Of a stretch of 37,450 nt of DNA, positions 14,982 to 23,630 are shown one piece after another. The DNA is from Halolamina rubra (lineage in GTDB: Archaea > Halobacteriota > Halobacteria > Halobacteriales > Haloferacaceae), in assembly GCF_000739555.1 (NCBI RefSeq), contig NZ_BBJN01000036.1, positions 1 through 37,450 on the forward strand. Reading direction: 5' to 3'. Numbering within the stretch: position 1 is the first letter of the stretch; each line of letters opens with the position of its first letter. The position numbers were made by a program, and so were the translations under genes. The notes under the pieces are model-generated. The model ran no database searches. It was given only the letters and a program-made list of their open reading frames with translations, and had not been told where the DNA came from.

Positions 14982-16304
14982 CTACTCCTCGCCGTCCTCG
15001 TCGCCGTCCGTGCGGCGCCGCACGTCGACCTGGTAGTGCTGGAGGATATCCCGGCCGAGCAGCAGCGGGTAGTCCATGTGGCCGCGGTCCTCGAGCGACG
15101 CGGCGACGGTGTGGCGGTCGCCGCCGACGCCGACGACGATGTCGACGACCGGCCGGGCCTTCCCGGACTTCACGCTCCCGGAGCGGATCTTCGTCATCGA
15201 CTTGATCGGGCCCGCGCCGATCTCGGCGGCGAGCCGCGTGTCGATGCTCGTCCGCGAGGCGCCGGTGTCGGACTTGGCGACGACGCGCTCGGTGCCGCTG
15301 GTGCCCGAGACGAGCACGTCCTCAGTGTAGCCGATGGTCGTGACTTCCTCGGAGCGTTTCTCGGGTTCGGTGGCGACGGTGGCGGGGGTGGAGTCGTCGA
15401 GTTCGGTCGCGAGCTCGGCGACCCGCTCGTCGTCGACCTCGCCGCCCGCGGTCTCGACGGCGAGCTTCGCGATGTAGGGCGCCGGGCTCACGCCCGTCGC
15501 CGCGAACAGCCCCTTGAAGCCGGCGGTCGGGTTGACCTCGAGGAGGTGCCAGCCGTCTTCACCCTCGACGAGGTCGACGCCGGCGTAGTCCAGCCCGACC
15601 GCCGCGGCGGCGTCCGTCGCCATCGCCGCGGCGTCGGCGGGGAGGTCGTCGACCCCCTCGACGGAGCCGCCGAGCGCGACGTTGGTCCGCCAGTCGTTCT
15701 CCGGCGCGTAGCGCCGCATCGTCGCGACCACCTCGCCGTCGACGATGTACACGCGGAGGTCGCGGTGGCGGTCGCTGTCGCGCTCGATCAGCTGCTGGAG
15801 GAACGCGTAGCGGTCGCCGACGCGGGGGTTGACCTGCTCGTCGGCGCCGATCTTCCACGTGCCGCCGCCGTGGGTGCCGATGGCGGTCTTGTACACGACC
15901 TCGTCGCCGAACTTCCCCTTCTCGGCGTTCAGTCGGTCGGCGTCGAGCGCGAGCGTGGCGTCGGGCAGCTGCACCTCGGAGTCGACCAGCGCGGTCGCAG
16001 TCGCGAACTTGTGAAACGCCGTGAGCACGTTCCGCGGGCGGTTCAGCATCGGTCGCAGGTTGCTCAGCGACAGCGCCAGGCCCAGCAGCTCCGCGGGCTG
16101 TTCGGTTTTCGACAGCAGCAGCCGGTTCGCGATCACGTCGACGTTCGGGTCGAGCGTCGCCGTGCCGTCCGCGATGTCGACACAGAGGTTGTCCTCGCGC
16201 AGCCAGACGCCGGTGTGGCCGAGCGCCTCCACGGCGTTCAGGATCGCCTTCGTCTCCTTGCTGTTGTGGAGGCTGAGCACGCCGACCGAGACAGAATCCG
16301 TCAT
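14982..16304 (-). CDS. RimK-like ATP-grasp ligase fused to retropepsin-like domain
   Basis: The 440-residue product starts at ATG 16304 (MTDSVSVGVLSL); TTTAG on the minus strand lies about 28 nt upstream. Residues 1-300 are a RimK/LysX-type ATP-grasp amino-acid ligase (VVYKTAIGTHGGGTW for the ATP lid; AGVDLVEGEDGWHLLEVNPT for the Mg site), the group that adds glutamate or similar residues to a carboxyl. After an acidic linker, residues about 335-430 are a retropepsin-like domain with the active-site signature KSDTGASRTSID and closing YPLLLGRDIL, as in the 'ATP-dependent zinc protease'/RimB family. Ligase and protease are separate genes in many bacteria; here they are one chain. It is divergent from a deacylase gene. 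Confidence 0.9.
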   Translation of the reverse strand: MTDSVSVGVLSLHNSKETKAILNAVEALGHTGVWLREDNLCVDIADGTATLDPNVDVIANRLLLSKTEQPAELLGLALSLSNLRPMLNRPRNVLTAFHKFATATALVDSEVQLPDATLALDADRLNAEKGKFGDEVVYKTAIGTHGGGTWKIGADEQVNPRVGDRYAFLQQLIERDSDRHRDLRVYIVDGEVVATMRRYAPENDWRTNVALGGSVEGVDDLPADAAAMATDAAAAVGLDYAGVDLVEGEDGWHLLEVNPTAGFKGLFAATGVSPAPYIAKLAVETAGGEVDDERVAELATELDDSTPATVATEPEKRSEEVTTIGYTEDVLVSGTSGTERVVAKSDTGASRTSIDTRLAAEIGAGPIKSMTKIRSGSVKSGKARPVVDIVVGVGGDRHTVAASLEDRGHMDYPLLLGRDILQHYQVDVRRRTDGDEDGEE

Positions 16305-16329
16305 TGGGAGAAACATCGGCCGATACCGA

Positions 16330-16388
16330 CTAAACGATGCCGATGGGTGGCGTCGACGGCCGCCGCCGGCCGGACAGCCCAGTTTTAA
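16330..16388. promoter_or_regulatory. Divergent promoter of the ligase/deacylase pair
   Basis: CTAAAC (16330-16335; GTTTAG on the minus strand) lies 28 nt before the ligase ATG at 16304, and TTTTAA (16383-16388) lies about 26 nt before the deacylase ATG at 16412. Both spacings fit leaderless transcripts fired back to back. Confidence 0.5.
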
Positions 16389-16411
16389 GCGCAGGCACCC
16401 AAGCGTGGGCA

Positions 16412-17434
16412 ATGACCGAGGGGGCGTTCACGTACAACGGCGGCCGGGTGGACCCCGGGGAGCGCGCGGACATCCGGTACAGCATCAGCGAGACGTATCT
16501 CGGCGACCCCGTCCGCATCCCGGTCTCCATCATCAACGGGGAGTACGACGGCCCGACGGTGTTCCTCTCCGCGGCCTCACACGGCGACGAGCTGAACGGT
16601 ATCGAGGTCGTCCGCGAGGTCGCCCACGAGTGGTCGCACACGAACCTCCACGGCACGCTGGTCTGCATGCCCGTGCTCAACGTGCCCGGGTTCGTCACCC
16701 AGCAGCGCTACCTACCCGTGTACGACCGCGACCTCAACCGGTCGTTCCCCGGGAAGGCGGACTCGACGAGCGCGAAGCGGATGGCCGACGAGATCTTCCG
16801 GAACTTCCTCGCGCCGTGTGACCTCGGGCTCGACTTCCACACGTCGACCCGGGGGCGGACGAACATGCTCCACGTCCGGGGCGACATGGCCGACGACGAC
16901 GTGCCGCGGCTCGCCCGCGCGTACGGCTCGAACGTCATCATCGACAGCGAGGGGTCGTCGGGCACGCTCCGTCACGAGGCGACGGAGGCGGGGGTCCCGA
17001 CGATCACCATCGAGATGGGCGAGGCCCACCGGTTCCAGCGGCGGCTCATCGACGACGCGCTCGACGGCGTTGCGAGCGTGCTCGCGGAGTACGGCGTCTA
17101 CCCGAGCGAGCCCGTGAACTGGCCGGGCTGGCGCACGATCGTCTCCAGCGAGGGGAAGACGTGGCTCCGCGCCGACGCCGGCGGGCTCGTCGACATGCAT
17201 TACGACAGCGGCGACCTGGTCCACGAGGGCGACACGGTCTGCAGCATCTCCAACCCGTTCAAAACCGACGTCGTCGACGTGCCGGCGCCGTTTACGGGAC
17301 TGCTCGTCGGGAAACTGGAGAACCCGGTCGTCTACCCCGGCAACCCGCTGATCCACCTGGTCGAACTCGATACGCCGACCCAGCGTGCCTACGAGCGCGC
17401 CCAGGCCGGGACGCTGCCCGAACGGCCGTCGTAG
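16412..17434 (+). CDS. Succinylglutamate desuccinylase/aspartoacylase family protein
   Basis: From ATG 16412 the product is 340 residues. It has the zinc-site motifs of the AstE/AspA branch of M14-like hydrolases: SHGDELNG with His57 and Glu60, and LDFHTS with His143. An arginine-containing DRDLNRSFPGK and a catalytic-type Glu region ITIEMGEAH follow. The last 90 residues form a beta-rich C-terminal domain (GGLVDMHYDSGDLVHEGD). The family removes N-acyl groups or C-terminal amino acids. Placement divergent to a RimK-like ligase suggests it trims or recycles the ligation product. Start and promoter fit a leaderless transcript. Confidence 0.92.
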   Translation: MTEGAFTYNGGRVDPGERADIRYSISETYLGDPVRIPVSIINGEYDGPTVFLSAASHGDELNGIEVVREVAHEWSHTNLHGTLVCMPVLNVPGFVTQQRYLPVYDRDLNRSFPGKADSTSAKRMADEIFRNFLAPCDLGLDFHTSTRGRTNMLHVRGDMADDDVPRLARAYGSNVIIDSEGSSGTLRHEATEAGVPTITIEMGEAHRFQRRLIDDALDGVASVLAEYGVYPSEPVNWPGWRTIVSSEGKTWLRADAGGLVDMHYDSGDLVHEGDTVCSISNPFKTDVVDVPAPFTGLLVGKLENPVVYPGNPLIHLVELDTPTQRAYERAQAGTLPERPS

Positions 17435-17456
17435 GTCCGCGGGCGGGCAGCGGCCC

Positions 17457-17532
17457 CCACGATGTCCGCAGTAAACCCCACCGTGTCCGGCGTTCCGGCA
17501 CCCGGCTGCACACCACCGTGTCCGCTGTAACC
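17457..17532 (+). repeat. Three short degenerate direct repeats
   Basis: Copies begin at 17457, 17478 and 17513, sharing CCAC..TGTCCG.(A/C/T)GT; the last two share CCACCGTGTCCG exactly. They sit in the 205-nt gap after the deacylase gene. Function unknown. Confidence 0.45.
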
Positions 17533-17562
17533 GCCGCCGTCGCCTGGGGGTTGCGGCGGACA
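17519..17562. repeat. 14-bp near-perfect inverted repeat
   Basis: TGTCCGCTGTAACC (17519-17532) pairs with GGTTGCGGCGGACA (17549-17562) at 12 of 14 positions around a 16-nt loop. It overlaps the third short direct repeat and lies between the ends of two convergent genes, so it may be a 3'-end structure, a small RNA fold, or a relic. Confidence 0.5.
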
Positions 17563-17639
17563 GCGCCACCGCTCGTGACTCGCGATCGACGCGACGCCGC
17601 GAGGCCGGCGGCGCCGAAAACTACGGGGGAGCCCGCCGC

Positions 17640-17810
17640 TCAGTCCTGGGCTCCCATCTCGACGCTCTCCCAGCCGGCGCGAACGTCGTCCGGGGCGACC
17701 TGCATCCCGTGGGCGCCGTCGGCGTGCTGCTGGACGTGCTCGATGAGCTCGTCGTCGTCGTCGGAGCGGACCATGAACGCACAGTCGCTACACTCGTACT
17801 GGTATGCCAT
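17640..17810 (-). CDS. DUF1059 family small protein
   Basis: A 56-residue ORF reads MAYQYECSDCAFMVRSDDDD and continues with ELIEHVQQHADGAHGMQV. The CxxC near the start, the 'ELIEHVQQHA' helix and the small size match DUF1059, a family of short putative zinc-binding proteins common in haloarchaea and some bacteria, of unknown function. ATG is at 17810 and TGA at 17640-17642. CTAACAA on the minus strand, about 31-36 nt upstream, could be its promoter box. It lies divergent from the glycan cluster. Confidence 0.88.
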   Translation of the reverse strand: MAYQYECSDCAFMVRSDDDDELIEHVQQHADGAHGMQVAPDDVRAGWESVEMGAQD

Positions 17811-17985
17811 ATGCACTCCCTGATTCGGGCCGGAGTCACCTTGTTAGCTGGTCGACTCTCGCGAAAAACACGATCCTACTCGGCCCGGAATCGCTCCGAC
17901 GCGGGGCGTCGTCGCCGCGGTTGCGGCCGCCAGCGTCGTCGACGCCACCCGCCGCGACCCGGCGGCGCGGGGGTGACAGTCTCCC

Positions 17986-17993
17986 TATAACAA
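17986..17993 (+). promoter_or_regulatory. TATA-like box TATAACAA before the glycan cluster
   Basis: TATAACAA stands out in GC-rich sequence 61-68 nt before the ATG at 18054. Transcription would begin near 18015, leaving a leader of about 35-40 nt. The rest of the 243-nt divergent gap shows nothing else clear. Confidence 0.4.
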
Positions 17994-18053
17994 ATGGAGT
18001 AACCCCGAATCATCCGGGTATCGCCCGCCGACGGCGGACGCATCTTCCGACCT

Positions 18054-19625
18054 ATGAGTACGATCACGATCGGACTGGACGGCGCGAACTGGGAGTTGAT
18101 CGGCGACTGGCTCGAGGCTGGCCGGCTGCCGAACCTGCAGCGACTGGTCGACGACGGGATCGGCGGCGTCTCCGAGAGCTGTCTGCCGCCGATCACCGTC
18201 CCGAACTGGAAGTGCTACGCGACGGGCAAGAACCCGGGCAAGCTCGACGTGTTCCGCTTCGACCGCATCGACACGGCGAACCGCGAACACGTGTTCCACG
18301 ACGCGACGGACTTCCGCAGCGCGGAGCTGTGGGACTACCTCAACGACGAGGGGATGAGCGCGGGCGTCGTCAACAAACCCTCCACCTACCCGCCGAAACC
18401 CATCGACGGCTTCGTCGTCGCCGGCGGCCCGGACGCCTCCGAGACCACCTACCGCTCGCTCGACGCCGGCTTCGCCACGCCGCCCGACGTCGAGGAGTTC
18501 CTCCGGGAGGAGCTCGACTACCGCGTCCACCCGAGCCCGATGATCTCGCCGACGGAGACCGGCGATGCCGAGGTCGAGGCCGTGCTGGAGCTGATCGACC
18601 TGCGGTTCGAGGCGGCCGATCGACTGCTCGACCGCGAAGACCCGGATTTCCTCCACCTCACGGTGTTCTACAGCATGGCGCTCCAGCACTACTTCTACGA
18701 CGGCGAGCCGGTCCGGCGCGCGTGGGAGCGCATCGACGCCAACCTCGGCCGCTTCCTCGATGCGGGCCACGACGTGCTCGTGATGTCCGACCACGGCACC
18801 TGGCCCGTCGACACCGTGTTCTACGTCAACGCGTGGCTGGAGCAGGAGGGGTACCTCGCGACCGAGCGCGGCGTCGACGAGCTGCTCGGCCGGGTCGGGT
18901 TCACGAAGGAACGGGCGCTCTCGCTCGCGAAGGCGCTCGGGATGACCGAGACGCTGGCGAGCGTCGTGCCCGAGCGCGTCCAGCGGCTCGTCCCCTGGGA
19001 CGAGGGGGTGAAAGCCGACCGCGTGCTCTCGGTGCTCGACTGGGACAACACCACCGCCGTCGCCAGCAACCAGGGGCCGATCTACCTCACGGTCGACCCC
19101 GCCAACCCGGCGTACGAGGCGATCCGCGACGAGCTCATCCGGAAGCTCGAGGCGCTCACCCACCCCGAGACGGGCCAGCAGCTCGTGAAAGCTGTCTACC
19201 GCGGTGAGGAGTACTACGACGGCCCGTACGCCGACCACGCGCCGGACCTCCTGCTCGACCAGGGCCGGAACGTCCACGTCAGCGACGCCGTCGGCCCGAC
19301 CGACCCCATCGCCGACGAGGGGGTCTGGGCCGGCGGCAACATGCCCGACGGGATCTTCCTGTTCAGCGGTCCGAGCTTCCGGTCCTCGGGACTGGGCGAG
19401 CGGGCGTCGATCACCGACCTGGCGCCGACGCTGCTGCACGCGATGGGCGCCGCGGTCCCGGACGACGTGGACGGCGAGGTGCTCGACGTGTTCGCGCCCG
19501 GCTCCGAGCCCGCCGAGCGCTCGGTGGCGTATCGACGACCGCTCTCGGGTGACCGCGGCGGCGACGCCGGCGACGACGACGAGGCGGTCGAACAGCGACT
19601 GGCCGACCTGGGGTACCTGGAGTAA
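18054..19625 (+). CDS. Type I phosphodiesterase (alkaline phosphatase superfamily)
   Basis: The 523-residue protein belongs to the type I phosphodiesterase/nucleotide pyrophosphatase group. Near the N-terminus are the metal ligand Asp9 (GLDGANW) and the nucleophile region PPITVPNWKCYATGKNPG with probable Thr48; the second metal site is SDHGTW with Asp246 and His247, and a later HAPDLLL segment provides further ligands. Members hydrolyse phosphodiesters, nucleotide-sugars or transfer phospho-groups. There is no signal peptide, so it acts in the cytoplasm. It is the first gene of a tightly packed run (overlap TAATG with the next gene), placing it in surface-glycan synthesis. Substrate unknown. 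Confidence 0.9.
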   Translation: MSTITIGLDGANWELIGDWLEAGRLPNLQRLVDDGIGGVSESCLPPITVPNWKCYATGKNPGKLDVFRFDRIDTANREHVFHDATDFRSAELWDYLNDEGMSAGVVNKPSTYPPKPIDGFVVAGGPDASETTYRSLDAGFATPPDVEEFLREELDYRVHPSPMISPTETGDAEVEAVLELIDLRFEAADRLLDREDPDFLHLTVFYSMALQHYFYDGEPVRRAWERIDANLGRFLDAGHDVLVMSDHGTWPVDTVFYVNAWLEQEGYLATERGVDELLGRVGFTKERALSLAKALGMTETLASVVPERVQRLVPWDEGVKADRVLSVLDWDNTTAVASNQGPIYLTVDPANPAYEAIRDELIRKLEALTHPETGQQLVKAVYRGEEYYDGPYADHAPDLLLDQGRNVHVSDAVGPTDPIADEGVWAGGNMPDGIFLFSGPSFRSSGLGERASITDLAPTLLHAMGAAVPDDVDGEVLDVFAPGSEPAERSVAYRRPLSGDRGGDAGDDDEAVEQRLADLGYLE

Positions 19626-20653
19626 TGCGCCTGCTCGTCGACGTGACCCACCCGGCGCACGTTCACCTGTTCCGGAACGCCGTCGAAACCCTCCGGCGCC
19701 GCGGCCACGAGGTCCGTGTCGTCGCCCGCGAGAAGGACGTGACGCTCGACCTGCTGTCGGCGTACGGTATCGAGCACACGTCGCTCTCGCGGGCTCGCTC
19801 GGGCGCCGCCGGCACGCTCCGGGAGTGGACCGGCCGCGGGCTCCGGCTGCTCCGACTCGCCCGCCGCTTCGACCCGGACGTGGTGCTGAGCCGGCTCAAC
19901 CCCACCGCGGCGTACGTCGCGTCGGCGCTCGGCGTCCCGAACGTGGTGTTCCACGACACCGAGGTCGCCGGCCTGCTCGACCGCGTGACGCTACCGGCCG
20001 CCGCGGTCGTCGCGACGCCGGCGGCGTTCGACCGGGAGCTTCCCACCGAGCACCTGCGCTACCGCGGGTTCCACGAACTCGCCTACCTCCACCCCGCGCG
20101 GTTCGAGCCGGACGCCGACCGGCTCCGCGCGTACGGCGTCGACCCCGACGACCCGTACGCCGTCGTCCGGCTCGTGGCGATGGACGCCCACCACGACCGC
20201 GGCAGCGAGGGGCTCCCGCCGGAAACCGTCCGCCGGCTCCTCGACGGCCTCGCCGACCACGGCGAGGTGTACGTCTCCAGCGAGTCGCCGCTCCCCGAGG
20301 CGTTCGCCGGCCACGCCCCGCCGGTGCCCGTCGACGCGATCCACGACCTGCTCGCGTTCGCGGACTGCTACGTCGGCGACTCCTCGACGATGGCGACCGA
20401 GGCCGCGGTGCTCGGGACGCCGTCGGTGCGGTACAACCCGCTCGATCGCGAGATGGGGAACTTCGAGCAGCTGGGCGAGGCGGGGCTGGTCCGCTCCCAC
20501 TACGACCCGGAGATCGCCGCCGACTCGGCGCTCGAACTGGCTGCCGACCCCGAGGCGGGCCGGCGCTGGCGTCGCCGCCGGCGCCGCCTGCTCGCGGAGG
20601 TCGTCGACCCGACCGCGTTCGCGGTCGCACTGGTCGAGGAGGTGGCCGAATGA
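19625..20653 (+). CDS. DUF354 family glycosyltransferase-like protein
   Basis: The 342-residue protein starts MRLLVDVTHPAHVHLFRN, the hallmark opening of DUF354, an archaeal-rich family with a GT-B-type fold related to UDP-GlcNAc 2-epimerase-like proteins. The C-terminal half carries AFADCYVGDSSTMATEAAVLGTP, a nucleotide-sugar-site pattern. Its biochemical role is not established for the family. It overlaps the phosphodiesterase stop (TAATG) and the next start (ATGA), so all three are translated together. The C-terminus is Arg-rich (RRWRRRRRR) before a final helix. Confidence 0.9.
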   Translation: MRLLVDVTHPAHVHLFRNAVETLRRRGHEVRVVAREKDVTLDLLSAYGIEHTSLSRARSGAAGTLREWTGRGLRLLRLARRFDPDVVLSRLNPTAAYVASALGVPNVVFHDTEVAGLLDRVTLPAAAVVATPAAFDRELPTEHLRYRGFHELAYLHPARFEPDADRLRAYGVDPDDPYAVVRLVAMDAHHDRGSEGLPPETVRRLLDGLADHGEVYVSSESPLPEAFAGHAPPVPVDAIHDLLAFADCYVGDSSTMATEAAVLGTPSVRYNPLDREMGNFEQLGEAGLVRSHYDPEIAADSALELAADPEAGRRWRRRRRRLLAEVVDPTAFAVALVEEVAE

Positions 20654-21600
20654 GCGAGAACCCGCCGGACGTCGACGAGTTCCCCGGGCTGGACGGCGAC
20701 GAGAAGCCGATCCCCGACGGCCACGAGTTCGTCCTGCTGCTCACGCACGACGTGGACCGGCCGTACAAGACGTACCAGGCGCCGTACTACGCGCTCCGGG
20801 ACGGGGGGAACCGGCTCCACCACCTGGCGTCGCTGCTGCCGAACCGGGAGCCGTACTGGCAGTTCGACACCGTGATGCGCGTCGAGGAGTCGCTGGGCGT
20901 CCGGTCGGCGTTCTACTTCCTCTCGGAGCAGCGGCTCTGGGAGCGCCCCGTTCGGGAGTGGCTCAGCCCCCGTGCCTGGCGCCTGTACGCCGGCCGGTAC
21001 TCGATGTCCGACCCCGCGATCCGGGAGGTCGTCGGCGACCTCGACGCCGGCGGCTGGGAGGTCGGGCTCCACGGCTCCTACGGCTCCCCGAGCGATCGCG
21101 ACCGACTCCGGAGCGAGCTCGCGGCCGTCGAGGACGTGCTGGGCGAGGAGGTGGTCGGCGGCCGCCAGCACTACCTCCACCTCGCCGTCCCGGACACCTG
21201 GCAGCATTACCGCGCGCTGGGGCTGCGCTACGACGCCAGCCTCGGCTCCAGCGACGAGGCGGGGTTCACCCACGGCTACGGGCTCAAGCGCCCGTTCGAC
21301 GACGGGTTCGTCGTGTTCCCGCTGACGATCATGGAGAACGCCCTCCCGGACCCCGGCGAGCGGTTCGACGACGCCTGGGCGGTCTGTGACGGCCTGCTCG
21401 CGGAGGCCGAGCGCAACGACGCGGTGATGTCGGTGCTGTGGCACCCCCGGGTGTTCAGCGTCGACGACTTCCCAGGGTACGGCCGGCTCTACCGGCGGCT
21501 CGTCCGGTCGGCGCTGGATCGCGGCGCCTGGGTCGGCTCGCCGGCCGAGTTCTACGAGACGGCCGAGCTCGGCGAGCGAGCGAGGGCGGATCCCGGGTAG
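20650..21600 (+). CDS. Polysaccharide deacetylase-like protein
   Basis: The 316-residue product begins at the ATG that overlaps the preceding stop (ATGA). It has an NodB-like pattern: LLLTHDVDRP near residue 35 (Asp-Asp-type metal site, here THDVD), VGLHGSYGSPSDRDRL (His-x-S type motif) and later VLWHPRVFS. These suit a CE4-type deacetylase of polysaccharide, or a relative with altered activity; relatives in exopolysaccharide loci are common. There is no signal peptide, so it may act on lipid-linked or cytoplasmic sugar. A promoter-like ATAACTAAC for the next gene directly follows its stop. Confidence 0.85.
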   Translation: MSENPPDVDEFPGLDGDEKPIPDGHEFVLLLTHDVDRPYKTYQAPYYALRDGGNRLHHLASLLPNREPYWQFDTVMRVEESLGVRSAFYFLSEQRLWERPVREWLSPRAWRLYAGRYSMSDPAIREVVGDLDAGGWEVGLHGSYGSPSDRDRLRSELAAVEDVLGEEVVGGRQHYLHLAVPDTWQHYRALGLRYDASLGSSDEAGFTHGYGLKRPFDDGFVVFPLTIMENALPDPGERFDDAWAVCDGLLAEAERNDAVMSVLWHPRVFSVDDFPGYGRLYRRLVRSALDRGAWVGSPAEFYETAELGERARADPG

Positions 21601-21607
21601 CGAGGAG

Positions 21608-21616
21608 ATAACTAAC
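21608..21616 (+). promoter_or_regulatory. Internal promoter box before the FemAB-like gene
   Basis: ATAACTAAC lies in the 41-nt gap, centred about 31 nt before the ATG at 21642, the usual distance for a leaderless transcript. The FemAB-like and GT4 genes may thus be expressed apart from the genes upstream. Confidence 0.35.
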
Positions 21617-21641
21617 GGTCCCGCCCCGCTGCAGGCTGGCA

Positions 21642-22649
21642 ATGGAGATCCGACAGCTCTCGGTCGCGGAGTGGGGCGACGCGCTCCCCGCGGACGGGTT
21701 CGAAGTGTTCCACACTCCGGCGGCGCTGCGCGTCCTCGACGACCACGCCGCCGGCGAGCTCCGACTGTACGGCGGGTTCAAGGGCGACCGACCGGTCGGG
21801 CTGCTCCCGGTCGTCGTCAGGGAGTCGGCCGTCGGCCGGGCGGTGCTCTCGCCGCCGCCGGGGTTCTCGATCCCCCGGCTCGGGCCGCTGCTCATGCCCG
21901 CCAGCCCCAAGCGCCGCAAGCGGGAGAAAGTGAACGCCGAGTTCGCCGAGGGGGTGCTCGAGGACGTGGGCGTCGACCGCTCGCTGACGATGCTCCGGTT
22001 GGTCTGCCCGACGAGCTACCCCGACCCGCGGCCGTTCGTCTGGTCGGACCTCTCGCTCGACACGCGATTCACCTACCACCTCGCCGTCGACGGCGACACC
22101 GACGCGCTGCGTTCCTCGTTCAGCAAGAGCCTCCGGCGGGAGATCCGCGACGCCGAAGCGCTTGACGTGACCGTCGAGCGCGCCGGCACCGAGCCGGTCC
22201 AGCGAATCTACGACCGGACCGAGGAGCGCTACGCCGAGCAGGACCGCGGCTTCCCGCTCGATCGAGCCTACGTCACCGACCTCACCGACGCCCTCGCCGC
22301 CGAGGACCGCTGCCGGACGTACGTGGTCCGCGGCCCGGACGAGGAGTTCCTCTCGGGGGTGGTGGTGCTGTACAGCGACGACGCGGCGTACTTCTGGCTC
22401 GGCGGCACCCGGACCGTCCACGAGGGGACGGGCGTCAACGGCCTGCTCCACTGGCGGATCATCGAGGACATCGCCGCCGGCGAACCGCGGGCGAGCGTCG
22501 ACACGTACGACCTGATGGGGGCCAACACCGAGCGGCTCTGCCGGTACAAGAGCAAGTTCGGCGCGTCGCTGACGCCGTACTACGCCGTCGAGTCCGGCGG
22601 CCCCGGGATGACCGCCGCCAAGACGGCGTATCGACTGGTGAGCCGATGA
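21642..22649 (+). CDS. FemAB/GNAT-like acyl or aminoacyl transferase
   Basis: The 335-residue protein resembles the FemAB-like (BioF2-like, tandem GNAT-fold) family: EVFHTPAALRVLDDHAAG near residue 25, SFSKSLRREIRDAEALDV in the middle, and the GNAT-type core VVLYSDDAAYFWLGGTRTVH, GVNGLLHWRIIEDIA and LMGANTERLCRYKSKFG. Bacterial FemAB enzymes add amino acids to peptidoglycan precursors. Archaea lack peptidoglycan, so the acceptor is probably an amino sugar of a surface glycan or lipid. It overlaps the following GT4 gene by ATGA. Family is fairly secure; chemistry is inferred. Confidence 0.87.
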   Translation: MEIRQLSVAEWGDALPADGFEVFHTPAALRVLDDHAAGELRLYGGFKGDRPVGLLPVVVRESAVGRAVLSPPPGFSIPRLGPLLMPASPKRRKREKVNAEFAEGVLEDVGVDRSLTMLRLVCPTSYPDPRPFVWSDLSLDTRFTYHLAVDGDTDALRSSFSKSLRREIRDAEALDVTVERAGTEPVQRIYDRTEERYAEQDRGFPLDRAYVTDLTDALAAEDRCRTYVVRGPDEEFLSGVVVLYSDDAAYFWLGGTRTVHEGTGVNGLLHWRIIEDIAAGEPRASVDTYDLMGANTERLCRYKSKFGASLTPYYAVESGGPGMTAAKTAYRLVSR

Positions 22650-23590
22650 GCGACCTGCGCGTCCTCAACCTCGTCCCCAGCGAGGCCTCGCGGTTCTTCC
22701 AGCAGCAGGTCGACACGCTCGAGTCGCTGGGCGTCGAGAACAAAATCCTCTCGGTGCCGGGCCGCCGCGAGTACGACGACGGCGACACGTCGGGGCGGTC
22801 GGTGCTCGACTACGCGCGGCTCTACCCCCACGCGCTCGCGGCGTCGTTCGGCGACTACGACCTGATCCACGCGAACTACGGGCTGACGGCGCCGCACGCG
22901 CTCTGTCAGCCGAACCTCCCGGTCGTGCTCTCGCTGTGGGGGACGGACCTGTTCGGAAAGTACGGCCGGGTCAGCAAGCTCTGTGCGCGCTGGGCCGACG
23001 AGGTGGTCGTCATGTCGCCGGACATGGCGGCGGCGCTGGACTGCGAGAGCCACGTCATCCCCCACGGGATCGACCTGGAGCGGTTCCGGCCCGAGCCGGC
23101 CGCCCCCGCCCGCGAACGGGTCGGCTGGACCGACGAGGGGTACCACGTGCTGTTCCCCTATCCGCCCGAACGGGAGGTGAAGAACTACCCCCGGGCCGAC
23201 CGCGTCGTCGACGCCGCCCGGGACCATCTGGAGGCGCCGATCACGCTCCACGCCGTCACCGGCGTCCCCCACGCGGAGATGCCGAGCTACCTCAACGCCG
23301 CCGACGCGCTGCTGCTGACCTCCCACCACGAGGGGTCGCCGAACGCGGTGAAGGAGGCGCTGGCCTGTAACCTCCCGGTGGTCGCGACCGACGTTGGCGA
23401 CGTTCGCACCCGGCTCGACGGGCTTCCCCAGGCACACGTCGGACGTTCCGACGCCGAACTCGTCGACGGACTCGTCGCCGTGCTCCGATCCGACGAGCGA
23501 CCGCGGGGTCGCGATCGAGTGCGGGAGATCAGCCGGCAGCACACCGGCGAGCAGCTGCTGTCGCTCTACCGGACGGTCGTCGACGGCTGA
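22646..23590 (+). CDS. Glycosyltransferase family 4
   Basis: The 314-residue protein has the GT-B layout: an N-terminal acceptor half (LRVLNLVPSEASRFFQQQ; LIHANYGLTAPHALC) and a nucleotide-sugar half with VIPHGIDLERFRPE and the E-x7-E type motif HHEGSPNAVKEALACNLPVV (Glu residues of the retaining GT4 family). It transfers a sugar from a nucleotide donor to a lipid-linked or surface glycan; donor and acceptor are unknown. Its ATG overlaps the FemAB-like stop (ATGA). It closes the packed plus-strand run; two small minus-strand genes follow convergently. Confidence 0.93.
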   Translation: MSDLRVLNLVPSEASRFFQQQVDTLESLGVENKILSVPGRREYDDGDTSGRSVLDYARLYPHALAASFGDYDLIHANYGLTAPHALCQPNLPVVLSLWGTDLFGKYGRVSKLCARWADEVVVMSPDMAAALDCESHVIPHGIDLERFRPEPAAPARERVGWTDEGYHVLFPYPPEREVKNYPRADRVVDAARDHLEAPITLHAVTGVPHAEMPSYLNAADALLLTSHHEGSPNAVKEALACNLPVVATDVGDVRTRLDGLPQAHVGRSDAELVDGLVAVLRSDERPRGRDRVREISRQHTGEQLLSLYRTVVDG

Positions 23591-23630
23591 GACCAGATCG
23601 CGTGCCGCGGACGCCGGGGGCGAGATCCGC

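Noticed and set aside
15036..16388. Plus-strand frame opposite the ATP-grasp gene
   Set aside because: No motif and skewed composition; the minus strand carries ligase and retropepsin signatures.
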